From assembly GCA_026261815.1 (NCBI GenBank), contig JAMPIT010000059.1, positions 23,422,001 to 23,486,000 on the forward strand: a DNA stretch of 64,000 nt, read 5' to 3'. The notes under the pieces were generated by a model, which saw nothing but the letters and a program-made list of their open reading frames with translations, did not search any database and had not been told where the DNA came from. Position 1 is the first letter of the stretch. The number at the start of each line of letters is the position of its first letter. The position numbers were made by a program, and so were the translations under genes. Shown one piece after another: positions 24,600 through 37,600 of the stretch. The DNA comes from Monarcha castaneiventris obscurior. Lineage: Eukaryota > Chordata > Aves > Passeriformes > Monarchidae.

Positions 24600-24890
24600 G
24601 AGAGGAGATTAAGCCCATCTTCCTGGCATTTGAGACACCACATCTAGGACCGTGGCCTTGCTTCTCCCACCTTCAGCCATGTATTTCGGGAAGGATATAC
24701 AAGAGAGGTCACTGTTGTTGCAGCATGGGACTTTTGAGGAGAGGTTAAGGGACCAAATCTGGAGAAGAATTCAGGAAAACCTAATGGCAGCCTGCAAAAC
24801 CTACAAATGATGATCTGGTGGGAGTATAAGAGACAAGAAATGTGACTTAAAACAAGAGAAGGGCTTTGCACTGGATAGGAGGAAAACCTT
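24600..24890 (+). mobile_element. CR1 LINE 3'-region fragment, diverged
   Basis: Plus-orientation remnants of the last part of CR1 ORF2 and the 3' UTR. A block like GAGACACCACATCTAGGACCG (about 24630) matches the family's 'pleasantly conserved' end of ORF2. GGGACTTTTGAGGAGAGG (about 24726) and ATCTGGAGAAGAATTCAGG (about 24757) match the following region. It sits about 770 bases from the opposite-strand CR1 fragment at 23100-23830. The 3' terminal octamer repeats are not present, and boundaries are uncertain by tens of bases. Confidence 0.65.
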
Positions 24891-27800
24891 TTTTATTCTG
24901 AGAATAGTCAAGCAAAGGAGAAGCATGTAAATTATCCCCAAAGCAGAAATTGCTTTAAAGCAGAAATTACCTTAAGTGATGAAAATGCAAGTTTGCAACT
25001 GAATCTCTGCAGCTTCACCAAAAATCCATCCTGTTGACTGGTTATGTTTTTATTTTTAAAGTGTTACATAATGGTCACCATTTACATTTTCCACAGTGGG
25101 TAATTTGGGGATAATTTGTTCCTTTTTTTTAATCTATTGTAAAGATTTTTTTTCAAAATTGAAAGTATTTTTTCCAGTTGAGATTTCTTCAGGCTCAAAG
25201 CAGGAGAAGGATTAATATGCTTTAAAATTCCAAGATTTTTTGTTCTGAGTGACTCTGGAGCTTGTGATTCCTGACTAAGTGTGGAATCTTACATTTGTCC
25301 CTACATAGTTTCAGCTGCTTTTTTAGAACAGTTCTCTATCTCTTTCTGTCCTGCCTTTTTGAACTCAACTTCTATCCTTGATGAAGGTGATGATATGTTG
25401 AGCTGTAGAAGCCTGGCTTTTTTTTAAGGCAGAAAAGCAGTTTTGGGGTATTAGATTTAATGGAACAGATCTATTTTAAATCTAGCCTCTTGTTTCACGA
25501 TTTAAAGTCTGAAAGACTAAACTTTCAATGATTTAAGCACCAGTAAATGAGTCAATAGCTATGAACTCATTCACAGGGTAGTCCCAGTTTAATTCTAATA
25601 TTTTTCATTTCTGAATATTTCCTAGGTAATGCAAACAAATGTTTTGCACAAAAAATTACCATGTTAGAACTGGTTTTGTATTTTGGAAATTTTCAGATTT
25701 TGAGAAATCAGATTCAGATTTTTTTCAGCATCTGAAAGCTAACACATTTTTATTTCCAATCTAAATTTAAGTAACAGAAAAATTACACAGGAATATAAGG
25801 GCACCCTGATCAGTAATGGATCTTGGTCTGGGTCTTAGGCTGATCACTTTCCTGTATAGCAAGCAATGTGTGTGTGTGTGTGGCAATGCTCACACACAAA
25901 ACTGACTTGTAGGTTTTACTGGCTTTACCTTATGTGATGGTATACTTGATAAATATTTAATATTTAATTGTTTGATGGACTGTTACCTTCTTTTTCATAT
26001 TAGTTTGGCTTATTAACGTATTGAAAGCATTCGTTCTCTGTGGCATGAAATATTTCTCAGCAATTCATTAAAGAAGCATAAAGGCAATGGAACTGTTGAC
26101 CTCTTTTGCTTTGCCTAGGGATGTTTTTGAAATGCTGATGTCTAAATGCTACTATTTGCCTTTCTTGAAGAGCTATGATGAATATTGGGTCCGCAAACCC
26201 TGCAAACTTGCTAAATCAGCAGTATTTCTATTATCATTGAACTTCTGTCACATCCTACTGAGAAGGTTAACTTTGATTACTACTTTTCAGGGAAATTACA
26301 CAAGAGATAATTTACTTCATTCATTGTGCTGTTTTCTTGCCAGTATTTGTGAATTTGAGTGCTGAAGTGAGTACAGCTGCACCAAAGCTTGAGTGAAGTA
26401 ATTGGATTTCTGGAAGATACAGTTGCACAGAGATAAGTGGTGATTTTTACCTAAAGAAAATGGGCCAAATGTGAAATATTTACTAGGTAACTTTAAAAAT
26501 TCCATATGACCAAAGGATTTTTACAATAAGCATAAATAAATCAATAATTTCAATAAATTGAAACTAAGGCAAGAAAATTACTGAAAGCCTTTGTATTATT
26601 TATTTTAATTAAGGTAATTTTTTACATAGCCTTGCAACAGCGTCTTCTTTCCTTTATTGTGACAATAAACATGAGAACTGGGCTATAATCACTTGGAGCA
26701 ATAGTGTCTTTAAATATATGACCCGGTTTGTTTGATAATATGGGTCTACACTGCAATAGCATGGCAGGGAAATTAGTGAAGTGCAGGATATTTGTTTACA
26801 AATCCTTCGAGCAAGGGATTTTATACATTCACACTCTCTCACTCGCAAGTTTGTATGAAATATGAAAAGCTTTATTTCTTGACGGGAGATGACAAACAGG
26901 TTTCTGGACAATTCTCTTGCACCCGTTAGAAGTCACCAGATGTCACATCTCAGAATCTTGCCGATTTATGCTTTCATAAATCTTTGAATAAGTTGATGTC
27001 TATTGCACGCTTTTATTCACTTGTGGGTGCATAGTCTGTTCTTTTGAGCAAGGAGAAAAACAGGATGATGTGTACTACATGCAGCAACCTAGTTTCCTTC
27101 TTCCTTGTGTGAGGGTAGTGGTCTTCAGCTAGGAAGTCATCTGTGCTGTGACCTTTTCAGAATGCAGGCCTTTTCATCTTGTCACAAGCAACATCGTCCT
27201 CAATGCTTCCCAAGACAACAGTGCCTGGGGAATGGTGCCCTTTCCTTCCCAGTGCAGGCTACCTTTTAAAGCCTTTTTGTGCTGTTCCTTCTGATGCCTA
27301 AACACATGTATTTCATTCATTCTGCATCCAAGCCATGCTGTTTCTGTTATAAATTTGTAGAAATTAAGTGTGCAAATATTTACATTATCTCAAGTCTTGC
27401 CACCATAAAGCATCAGAAGAAACTAGACTTTTGCCTGTGCTTTCAATTATTGGTAATTGATGATTGCTATTAGTCCATCCTAAAGGCTGATCGAATTCTA
27501 TCTTTGATTAATGGTATGTAGAAGAACACCAAGAAGAGTGTGAATATTTGTGAAGAACAGTTCTTTTCATCTTGAGGCTTCAGGCAGAGCTTCCTTGTGG
27601 TTTCTTAGTTCTTATGGGTTCTCTGTGCCAACGAAGTAGATTAGCAATGCTCAAAAGATTAAAAAATGCTATAAATGCTCAGACAGCAACTTCTTTGGGG
27701 ACTTTAATAACCAAGGTGCAATATGATATGGCACAAGGGAAGTGTAAGAAAAGAAAAAAAAGCCTGGTTGTTTTAAGAGTTTTTTGAAGTACTGAAACCA

Positions 27801-29079
27801 GAATTATTCTCTACGTTCTGTATTTAGCAGAGTGTAATAGAATGTATGCCAAAAAGAACAACCATTGTTAATCAAGTTGCTTATGGCGTCTGACCTGACT
27901 CATAGACGACCTACAATACAAATTAACTTTAGATTTTACTTCAAATGAAACACAGGGGAGCTCTTTTTGGACTGTAAATTTTGATCAAAATGATACTTTA
28001 TTCAAAAAGCAATGGTTATGCCAGCCTTGAGAATCCTTTCAAAACTCTGTGTTTGTGTGATCAAGCATGCTGATGTGACTATTTGCCGCTGCATTCAATC
28101 AGTGAAAATGTAACATGTCGTGTTGGTGTTGGACTCCTGTGACTATCAGTGGCGTTTCTCTGTAGAGCAAGAAAATGATGTGCTGTTGGCTTCCAGAAAG
28201 ACTCTCAGTTCTGGCCATATTCCCAGTTTCCATGTAAATGCATGCTATTATTCAGGGCTGTTAAAAATTGTCCATGGTTGTCCGAGGTTGTAAGAAATGA
28301 TTGAGACCTTGGATTGCAGCATTGCAATATGGAGAAAGGTCCTTGTATGCAGGCAGGCACTGCTCCTGCAGCAAGGAATTGAGCATGAAGATAGGATGGG
28401 CTTAGTTAGACTTAGGGTTGCTGTAAAGACTTTGGGAAGACCATCAATGGATATTATTCAGCAGGAAGTGATTTGGCAAGGAGTTAGGAATTACAGCATT
28501 GAATGTCAAACCTGGTACTGCAGGACCAGTTTTTCAGAGAATGTAGCTTCAAGGAGAACTTGAGAACTATTGGAGTGAACTTCTGAAAAGCAGGCAAGCT
28601 GACAGTAAAATTACTGAGCTACACTGATCCTGGGAAGAATCAGTACTAACTTGGGAGCTCCATAGACTTTTGATCACATCTGATACAGATGAGAAATGCT
28701 CGGAATTTTTTTTGCTATTCAAGACCAGGGGGTTACAGTTAGGTGCTCTGAGTGCTGGAACTCGTTGAGTGAAGAAGGGATTGGTAGACCTTTGAGTATA
28801 CATGACATGCCACTTTAGGTCTCACTCTCTATTGTCAGCAATACTTTTTGTATTCACATGAAGTCCTGCTCTAATTTTGTCTCTTCCCCTTAAATTATTC
28901 AGTCTTGCTCATTTGTAAAAAACAGGCATGCTCTTTCAAAGAGTGGATGAACAAATTAGTATCATTCTATCCCTCTGCGTCCATAGCTGGAACAGTGGTT
29001 CAAATTTGACCTTTTTGCAATAATCTACATACAATTCTAGTAATAATAAATCCAGAAATACCTTTTTTTTTCCTCACAG
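24891..29079. other. Unique AT-rich sequence, no confident gene
   Basis: This region includes a (TG)8 run at 25867-25882 that can fold back on a CACACAC run 8 bases further on. A 92-codon plus frame lies at 26087-26365. Other frames (27572-27787, 28297-28563) are short. I see no recognised protein family, repeat or RNA gene. Confidence 0.5.
26116..26268 (+). other. Open block after an acceptor-like site, unidentified
   Basis: A pyrimidine-rich acceptor-like run (CTCTTTTGCTTTGCCTAG, ending about 26118) opens into a frame of about 50 codons starting DVFEMLMSKCYY and continuing through KPCKLAKSAVF. A weak donor (GAGAAG then GTTAAC) follows near 26268. The peptide matches nothing I know and the donor is poor. 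It may simply be a chance open frame. Confidence 0.12.
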
Positions 29080-29160
29080 TTGGTTCTGGTTTTGGGATTT
29101 TGGTTTTGGGGCTTTTTTGTTTGGTTGGGGTTTTTTTGGTTTGTTTTTATTTTTTTTCAG
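29080..29160. repeat. G/T-rich low-complexity tract
   Basis: T runs separated by G runs of two to four (for example GGTTGGGGTTTTTTTGG), ending in a T tract and CAG. It is one of five such tracts in the window. Confidence 0.75.
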
Positions 29161-30564
29161 TGGTTATGATGTAAGCAGCAGTTAAGAGGATTTTAATCTA
29201 TCATTTTGATAAGCTAAATGGCAGCATTATCAAATTCTAAATGTGATTAAATTTTGAAATCTCTTTTAAAAATATCTACCAGGTTGTTGTGGATGTTTGC
29301 TGACTTACAAATAAATAGCAAATAAATTTACCCTGAGCTGATTAATATTGTTTTCTATAATACAGCTACTACAGAACTCTACTAAGATTTAGAATCTGCA
29401 GTTTTTCAGTAACTGTTTTTCAGAAGCTTCTTTTTTCTCCATGGACATAATTAATTAAGATAATCTAAAGAAAACTTACATGTAAGCTTTATTTGCCTAG
29501 CCAGATGAGTGTGCCTTGAAATCTGCCTTATCTAAAATACTTGCTTTAGAAGAAAACTGCAAATAAAACAAATCTATTTAAAGTTTTCAAATAATTCATG
29601 CCTAAGAGGTACCAATTCTATCTACCTCTGAATTCTACCTCTGAAGAGCTCCTAAATTAACTATCTTTAAAAGAAAATGAAATGAGATTTATTTGCAAAA
29701 CCTTAAACCAAGAAGTTTTTTGTTTTCTACCTTCTTTGTCATTCACAATAGTTTCAAAGCTTCCTTGAAATAGATAAGCAGCACTTTAAAAACAGAACTT
29801 TTAACATTTTAATACATTTAGTCCCTCATAAACATTAAATACAGTAGGTATCCACCCAGATGGGATCTGGAACTAACCTTGTGATTCTCTTATTTTCCAC
29901 ATTATAGATTGTGATTGTGCAGTCATCAGCACAATCTTTCAGAATTTATTTGCTAGACTGGAATGACTTAAAGATATCATGCTAGCTTTTCTTGATAAAT
30001 AAGCTCCTGATAACTAAGTATTCTGTGTATATCTTATGCCTGCACTCGCTGATGTAAAGTGCAAATTAATATGACAGACATAGATACTTACCAAGAGTAC
30101 AATATCACAGCTAACATCCACAATTTTGTGAATCTCTTTTGACTGAGATATGCCTAAATAAATAGCGGAAATTTCTGACAGCTCAAAAAAATACTTAATT
30201 GGCTTAACCAGACTGAAGTGTAGTGCAAATTATTTCCCAATTTAGACCAATTCTGAAATGTACTTACTTTGATTTTAAATGAGAATTTAAAAAAAAAAAA
30301 AAAGTAATTTTTCAACATTATTAAATTTAGATATTTGCGAGGATTTCTTTTCGAAATGGCTAGAATAATAGTGGTTTGATATTAGAGTAGTAATAGCAAG
30401 AGAAGAGATTAGAGCTGAAAACTAAGATTTCAAAATGGTAAGGTTAGGGATATAGGGGATTTTTAGCAACATATTTTCATCCATATAATTTTTTTTTCAT
30501 ATTTGTTATACTTTTTATATTTGCTATTTCTTATATCTTGTTTTACTGTCTTTTATAACATTGA
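29161..30564. other. AT-rich unique sequence, no gene seen
   Basis: Strongly AT-rich. A 15-base A run lies at 30289-30303. There is no recognised repeat, exon or RNA gene. Confidence 0.55.
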
Positions 30565-30993
30565 GGTCTTCTCTGTTTTTCACTCTGTTCCTTCAGACAA
30601 GTAGGCTGGGGCTTAGCAAGTAGAGGCATGGGAGGAGGCACAGCCAGGAGAGCTGATACCAGCTGAGCAAATATCCAATACCATGTGACATCATGCTCAG
30701 CAATGGAATTTTGGGAAAGAAAGATAAAGCAGAAGGATGAGTGCTGGTGTTTGTCTTCCAGTGTTTTTATTGCATCACCATTACAAATGATGGGGCCCTG
30801 CCTTCCTGGGGTTGGCTGAACACTGCCTGCCCATGTAAAGTGGGCAATGAATTCCTTCTTTTGTTTTGCTTGCATGTGCAGATGCTACTGCTCCTACTAA
30901 ACTTTCTTAATTGCATGAGTTTTCTCACTCTTACCCTTCCAATAAGCAAGTGGCTGCATGGGGCTGGCTTGCTGCCAGAGCTAAAGCACAACC
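30565..30993 (+). mobile_element. Decayed solo LTR, family A, copy 3
   Basis: Plus-sense remnant of the same family as 2033-2640. Shared landmarks are GGAGGCACAGCCAGGAGAGC (about 30632-30651) and AATACCATGTGACATCATG (about 30677-30695). AAACTTTCTTAATTGCATG follows, then AGTTTTCTCACTCTTACCC (about 30919-30937). It ends near CTAAAGCACAACCA (30981-30994). The TATA box is gone: the position after CATCATGC reads TCAGCAATGGAA. The U3 start is not recognisable before about 30565. It is the most diverged and probably oldest of the three family A copies. Short frames on both strands here are spurious. Confidence 0.75.
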
Positions 30994-33900
30994 ATGGTCC
31001 AATTCAACTACAGAGAAAAAGAAAAAAGTAGTACTTCAGGTTTTTACAAATCTATTTGGCAAAGTTATTTACACTACAGTTCTAGCTATTACTGATTCTT
31101 GTAGAGCTGGCTATTTCTCAGTAGTTATCAGATAAACTTTTTTTTTTAATGGTCTAACATTTAGGTGGTGTTTTATGTAGTTTAATATTTATGTGTGATT
31201 ATTAGGAAATATAAAATTAGCAGGATCCAAAATTGTTTAAAGAAATTTTAGAGAAATGTGAACTATAAGAGGAAAATATTGCTGTAAACATTTACAAATG
31301 TGTGTGTGTGTCTGCAGCTGTGGGCACAAACCCCGGTAGCATGGGATGTGGCTAAAAATTACTTATTCTATTTATCCACTATTTAAATCATTCAGAAGAA
31401 AATCCAAATGCCTTTTTGGTAATTCTTTAATTCTTCCTGTATCAGCTCTTTAAAAGAAAAAAGCAATAATAGTTTCTCAAAGTATTTGACAAACTGCTTC
31501 AGCTATGGACACCTTAAATAAAAATAATTAAAAAAGAATACAGCATGACCTCATTAACTATCCCATGGCCATCTACAAATCTAGAACCTGGGGAAAAAAG
31601 TGAAGTAATTTAAAATACTTATATGATTGCTCTAGCAACTCAAGCTTAAACCAACTTCAATATTCTCATGAGTTGGTCTTCTTTGGGATTTATTCTAATT
31701 GCTTTTTATCGATACATTTTTCTTTCATTTCATTATTCCTTTTATAATTCACAAAGGATATCCCCCTCATTAATGAGAATTAGCAAGTCATTATTAAGAT
31801 CAAATGCCCTTTTTCTTTTTTGCCCTTTGCTCAAGGGCAGCTACTACAGATCTTTCTGATATCCTGGATAGGAGTGAAAGTAATTTAGTTCATGCTAAGT
31901 TATTCTTCTGTGGCAGAATTCCAATGTCATATGGGGCACTCAGTGACGATCCTGTCCACAATATTACCAAGAGCATTTAACAGCACTCTTTTACTAAAGG
32001 ATTTCCCTCCTGAAGGTTGAAATGTTTCATTGCTGGAAGCAGCACTACAGCTGGTCTACGAGATGAGAGAGATAACCCTGCTCTCTGTCCTGAAGTCAAT
32101 TAAATACAGCCCTGAAGGGCACAGCCTACTGAAAGTGGATTTTTATTTTGAACGTAGAATTTCTGTCAAAACCAACAGGTGTTAATTCTATATTACAAAG
32201 GGAAGTACTTGGAATGTAACTTAGTGTGTGAAATCTACTACTGCTTTCAAGGAACGAAGAAGAATCCACAGATTTTTTTAATGACCCTTGTTAGACCCTA
32301 CTTTTGTTTGCTCACACTACAAAAAAAAACTATCTAGGACTAAACATAGAAGGAGTTCTTGCTTTAGACATAAATTCAATTTGAAAGAAATTATTTGGAT
32401 TCACAAATCCAACCATTGTTTCTAGATATTGATTTGGTCGATACTAAAAAGTGATAAGAGACTGCTCAATCCAATATGTTTTTTCTTAAAGCCTCCCAAG
32501 AAATTTAACCGTGGAGCCTCCCTGTGTTGGGGTTTGTTTGCTGGGGAATTTATATATTTAGTCCACCTAGCCATTTTCCCAGTAGTTACCTGGGACCAGC
32601 CCACAGTAGTCTTCCAAGGAGCTGAACTCACCTGGTTTTCTGCTGTGTGGGTGAACATCTACAATCAGCATACAAGTCCAGTAAGTTTGTTCCAGCACAA
32701 CTTAAATGCCACTCTTTCAAGTGGGTTAGGATACTCACTTTTCTGCACATTGACCATCTCAGCAACACATTAATTAAGAGTGCAATATATTCTGACGATC
32801 TCTTTTATGTGCTTTAATTTTCCTCTAATAAAATGTAAGGAAGGCAGCACATTTATTTTTCTGTCTGACAGCACCTCACACAGTTATCTATTTCTGAATT
32901 TTTCTTTTCTGTGGTTCATTGAGTTCCATCTGCCATTAAGTTGTCATCACATCACACGTTGGTATTTCAATTAAATGTATCTTGCTAATATGACTTAATT
33001 TTTAATATGCACAGTGAATTTTCATTAATTATAGACTGGCCTTACTGCTGGGGGCCTAGATATGCAGAACTAAAGTGGCCAGCTGAGTCAGTCAAAAACT
33101 AGAGAATGGAAATTTGTGTTGAGACTTTTTACATGCCCACACAACTGGATTCTTAAAAAGACCTTCTCATCTGAAAGTTGGAAATATTTGGAAAGAGTGA
33201 AATTCTGAGTTTCATGCAAATGGCAAAGGAGTCAAAGGAAGTGATGTGGATAAATCATCCCTAGGCTGTAAAACACTTTGTTGGTTTCTCTAACTACCTC
33301 ATATCTCCCACTGCATCAGACTTATTTAAACCAGCAAAAAAGATAAGAGATGAGATGCTGGTTGCTGAGAGGTTCAGGATTTTTTCAGTCTAGGAGATCT
33401 GAAAAATGGCAAAGAGGAGAAGTAAACAATACTCTTACAATAAAAGAAAATTTTACCTGATAGTAATAAAATGTTTTGGATTATGCTGAAAGATACAGAA
33501 AGAAAGCAGTATGTCTAACATAAGGATATTAGCTTTTTAAACACTACCATTGTCCTGTCTTCTGTCTTGTTTTTGAATGGAATCAAAATATGACTGGCAT
33601 CCAAAAACTGAATTTATTAGATGTTTGTTGTCCTTTTGTATCACTAATTCCCAGGAGGGGGGTTTTTTTGTTGTTGCATTTAGAAACCTTCAGTTAATTA
33701 AATACATTTCTAGAACACTACTTTCCAACAGATTACTGAAAAGTTTGGGCAATCCTATTTAATTCCTGCTGGTCTTCTGCAAACTCTTATCTAATGTCAT
33801 CAAACACTCTCTCTTTTTCAGCAAATGCAATAGCCCCCGAGGCTGCCCATTTTCTCCACTACTAAAAAAAAATTATTCTCAAAATGAGAATCCTGGTGGA

Positions 33901-34624
33901 CAGGGCAGAGTCCACTGCAGAGGGTGATTGTCACACGCAACAGACTTCTGGTATCCAGAGATCATGATATGAAAACTATTACTTTAGAACATTAAATGTT
34001 ATTGAGGAAACTCCAATGATGATAAAGCTCCAATCAGGTAAAACAGAAATACAAAGTTACAATATTCAAAAGTCCTTCTGAACGTATTTTGGTGTAATAG
34101 GCAATAACAATCTGTAAATCACATGGTGAGGACCTTGCTTTGTTGAATCTTTTGTCACCTCAAAGTGTTGTCTAATAGATATTTCCCTAACCCATACCTT
34201 GTAATCACCAAATCTGTTGCCCTTAGACTTGCAGCTGCTCTTTAATCTTTGTGTCAAAATACTGTAACTAAGGTTTGGTTTGGTTTCAAAAGGAAGGAAA
34301 AACTGGTACCTAAATTGAAACTTTTGTCAATGTGCCCGAAATTTTATTTGCTGTTAAATCCTGTCTGCTGGAATTAACCACCATTTCATATTAGAAAAAA
34401 AAAAGTTTATTTCTTACAAATGAGATGTGTGTTATTTCTTGTTTTAAAATTGACACTATTGAATTCTCTGGCTGTAAGTTATAGCAAATGCAGGTATTTC
34501 TGTCATTTTTGTTGAGAGACTACAACAAGTAATGTATTATGTGGTGTAATGTCCAGTGTAAAAGTCAGCTTTGAAATTTTGAAGCTGAATGCTTCTTTGA
34601 CCAAACTAACTGTATTCTCTGATG
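30994..34624. other. Unique AT-rich sequence, no gene seen
   Basis: A short (TG) run is at 31299-31311. Frames such as 32429-32773 (plus) are under 120 codons and unlike any known protein. No repeat family or RNA gene is recognised. Confidence 0.55.
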
Positions 34625-34643
34625 AAAAAAAAAAAAAAAAAAA
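34625..34643. repeat. Homopolymer A19
   Basis: Nineteen uninterrupted A residues on the plus strand. There is no LINE or processed-transcript body immediately upstream that I can recognise, so it is more likely a simple run than a retrotransposed tail. Confidence 0.9.
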
Positions 34644-37600
34644 CAAAAGAAAAAATTCTTCCATATCCTTAAGACAAAGAATTTCACTGTATGCAGAACT
34701 TTGGAAATCATTCTTTTTATGATAGTGATTTTAAAATATCTGCAAAAAGTGAAGCAATTGCTTAGTAAGATTATCCAGTATGTCTTCTGATCCAATAAAT
34801 AGGGAGTGCCAAATCAGAATAACAGGCAAGATGTTTGAAACAAGCTAGAGGTTGCTTTTCCTAAAATGGGACACTTAAACATCAGAAATGTGTCAACTGA
34901 ATATTTGAGACACTAAAATCAGCTAGAAGATGATTCAAGGAAGAGGAATATATCAAGAACTAAGTATAAAAAAAATCAGCCTTGACTGATCGGTCATTAC
35001 CCTTCTTAAATTCTTATTCCCCTTTCAAATAATTACTCCCATTAATATACATTAATGGTTTGGAAACTACTGTTTCTGTTTTGGCCATTTAATTGTCAGA
35101 AGGGATGATTTCAAATACCTGTCTTCCTGATGTCAGAGGGTGTTGTAGAAGCTTATTACTTTCCATCTTGCACTCACTCAGTGTGTTTGTCAACAATAAA
35201 AAAACCTGCACTAGCAGGGACTTTGGAAGTGTACTAAAACTGTGAGACAAACCTTTAAGATATCCTTAGCCTGATTAAAATTTACTCTGCAACAGCCTAG
35301 AGTGACATGTGCTTATAGTACTTCAATCATGTATCAGACTCAGCCTCGTCATCATTACAACAAACCTAGATTATTAAATCCTCTCTATTAAAGCCAATTC
35401 AGGCTTTCTTTAGCAGAACCATTGATAAAGGAGATACACAGAAAGGTCTTTTGACTTTGTCAGCTGAGAAGGAATGAGAAATCTGCATAATTTTCACTAT
35501 TTCCAAAAAGAAAATTCAGTTTCAGCTCTCAAGTTATGTTAGCAAGCATCTGTCAGGGTTTGAGAATACCAGTTGTCACAGAGCAATGAGTCATATGGTT
35601 CATAAGACAGTGTGTTGATGTGCTGTGAAGAGCATCCTCTTGGGCACAGGAATTAATGTGTCCCATCCTCACTTAGTGCTGCTGTTAATTGCAGTCATGG
35701 CTGGGAAGGAAGGGCACTGGCACTTACCTCTGTTTAGATGCTTTATGTGACTCTCACTGTGGTTCCTTGGGACAATACAGAAATTGCAAAACATTGAATA
35801 GTCCTGTAATAAAATCATACATAGTAGATTAGGTCCATATTGGTGTTACAACTATAGAAATTTCATTTGATAAACATTTCCTGATAATGTGAAACAAGCT
35901 GATGACCTTTAGATAACAGTATAAAAGACATGAGGAAACAAACTGTGAAAAAAGACACAAGAACAGTAAATTTCTAGGAACAACTGAACTCTGGGTTATG
36001 CAGTCGCTTGGTTTCCATATCAAAGGTTAGCTGGTAATATGGATAGCTAACATCCTTCTGAACATGTAGCAAGTTAACATATGCTAAATCTCTGACCAAG
36101 CATATAAATTTTTTTATTGCTATAGACATCCTTTACTCTGGGTGTTAAACTTTGTGTATCAGTACTTTCTGCTGTACTGACATTGAAACATGAGGTTAAT
36201 TGCAACAGAACCCCACTGTCAGGCCCACACAACTTGACACCTTTCCAGCTCAGTTACCAAAGCTATCAAATGAGATAAGGCATTCAGTATCAGAAAAGTT
36301 TTGGCTTTATACCATAAGATTTGTCTATGTGGGTCACATATATTTATTTATAAAATACAAAAAAGATAATGAACATAGAAAATGGCAGCTATTTTTTGTT
36401 TACCTAGTCTGTAACAATTCTTCCACATAAAGTGTTTAACTGCCTATTTGCATTTGTTCTGCTCTCTCTGCATAACACTTTAGCATAGCTGGATTCCAAA
36501 TATCTGACTAAATTGTATTGGTAGAAGAAGGATTTAGCTAACTGTGTGTGGGAATCCAGAGTGCAAAGAATATTTCTCTGCCTGTTTTTAAGAATTTAAC
36601 CCCCCTGAACAAAACAGTGTTTGACCTTTATCCATGGAGAAAGTTGCCTAAGCTCTGGGAAGAATTAAAATCTACACGAGTGTGAACTAGGTAGTAGAAT
36701 ATTATATAAGAATATCACAGGGTGAAGAATTTAGAGGCTTTGGGTTTGTTAATGTAGTAAATAAATAAAAAGTAAGGACTCCAAGATGGAGGATAGTTGT
36801 AGTTTCTAAACCTTTTTTCTCCTTCAGTCCTCCATCTTCTGCAGTAAAAATGGTTTAGGATGATTAGATAGAAAATGCCGCAGTTCCTATTCACGTGACA
36901 AAGTGATTTACTGGACATTGGTGGAAAAGTAAAAATATCTGTCGATTCAAGCTTCTATTGGGTGATTTGCCTTTAAAAGAGCTGTAAAATCCTGATACTG
37001 GGTCATTCTTGGCATTGTCTGCTTTTGGTACGTCTATGCTAGGCTGGTAGCTGATAAGACTTAAAAAAAACTGTCTAAAGAAGAAAGTAGTTAATGCTGA
37101 TTTGTCCCGCTCGTCTCGTGAACTTCTGGCAAGGACTCTAAAATTCTCTCCTATCAGGAGAGGCTTAATTATGGCACAAAATGTGTCACTGTGGACATTC
37201 TTTTCCTGATAAAATTCTGCATGGTATCTGAAGTTAAAGAAGCGAATGCCTACCAAAGGTCTCTCACACTCCTTCAACAGATGCTTGCTCCAAGCTTGCT
37301 CTCAATTCCTCATTCTTCCACTAGTGTTATTAACTTCCAGTTTCCTGATGGTCATCATTACAACATACTTAGATTATTAAGTCTCCAGAGCGTAACTACA
37401 GATTGCCTGCTTTCTAGACATAGACTAATTTCTTTTTCTTTTTCCAGCTTGACAGAGGCGCATAGGTTTTCTTTACTTTATCTGGTGCTGAAATCTCTTC
37501 TGTAGTTCTAGTCACTGTCTGATATCTTATAATGGGTTCTGTCAAAGTTCTCTAGTTGTCTATCTGAGTCATTAATTGAATGTAAGTAATAAATTAATCA

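Noticed and set aside
25860..25900. Hairpin of TGTGTG with CACACA
   Set aside because: It is a trivial consequence of a dinucleotide repeat next to its complement, without miRNA-like structure.
32632..32658. 27-base minus-strand block (MFTHTAENQ) with a CAG/GTGAGT donor
   Set aside because: The donor is good, but the acceptor side lacks a clear pyrimidine tract. Such isolated donors are common by chance.
34625..34643. A19 run as the tail of a processed pseudogene
   Set aside because: No recognisable transcript-like sequence or target duplication lies upstream.
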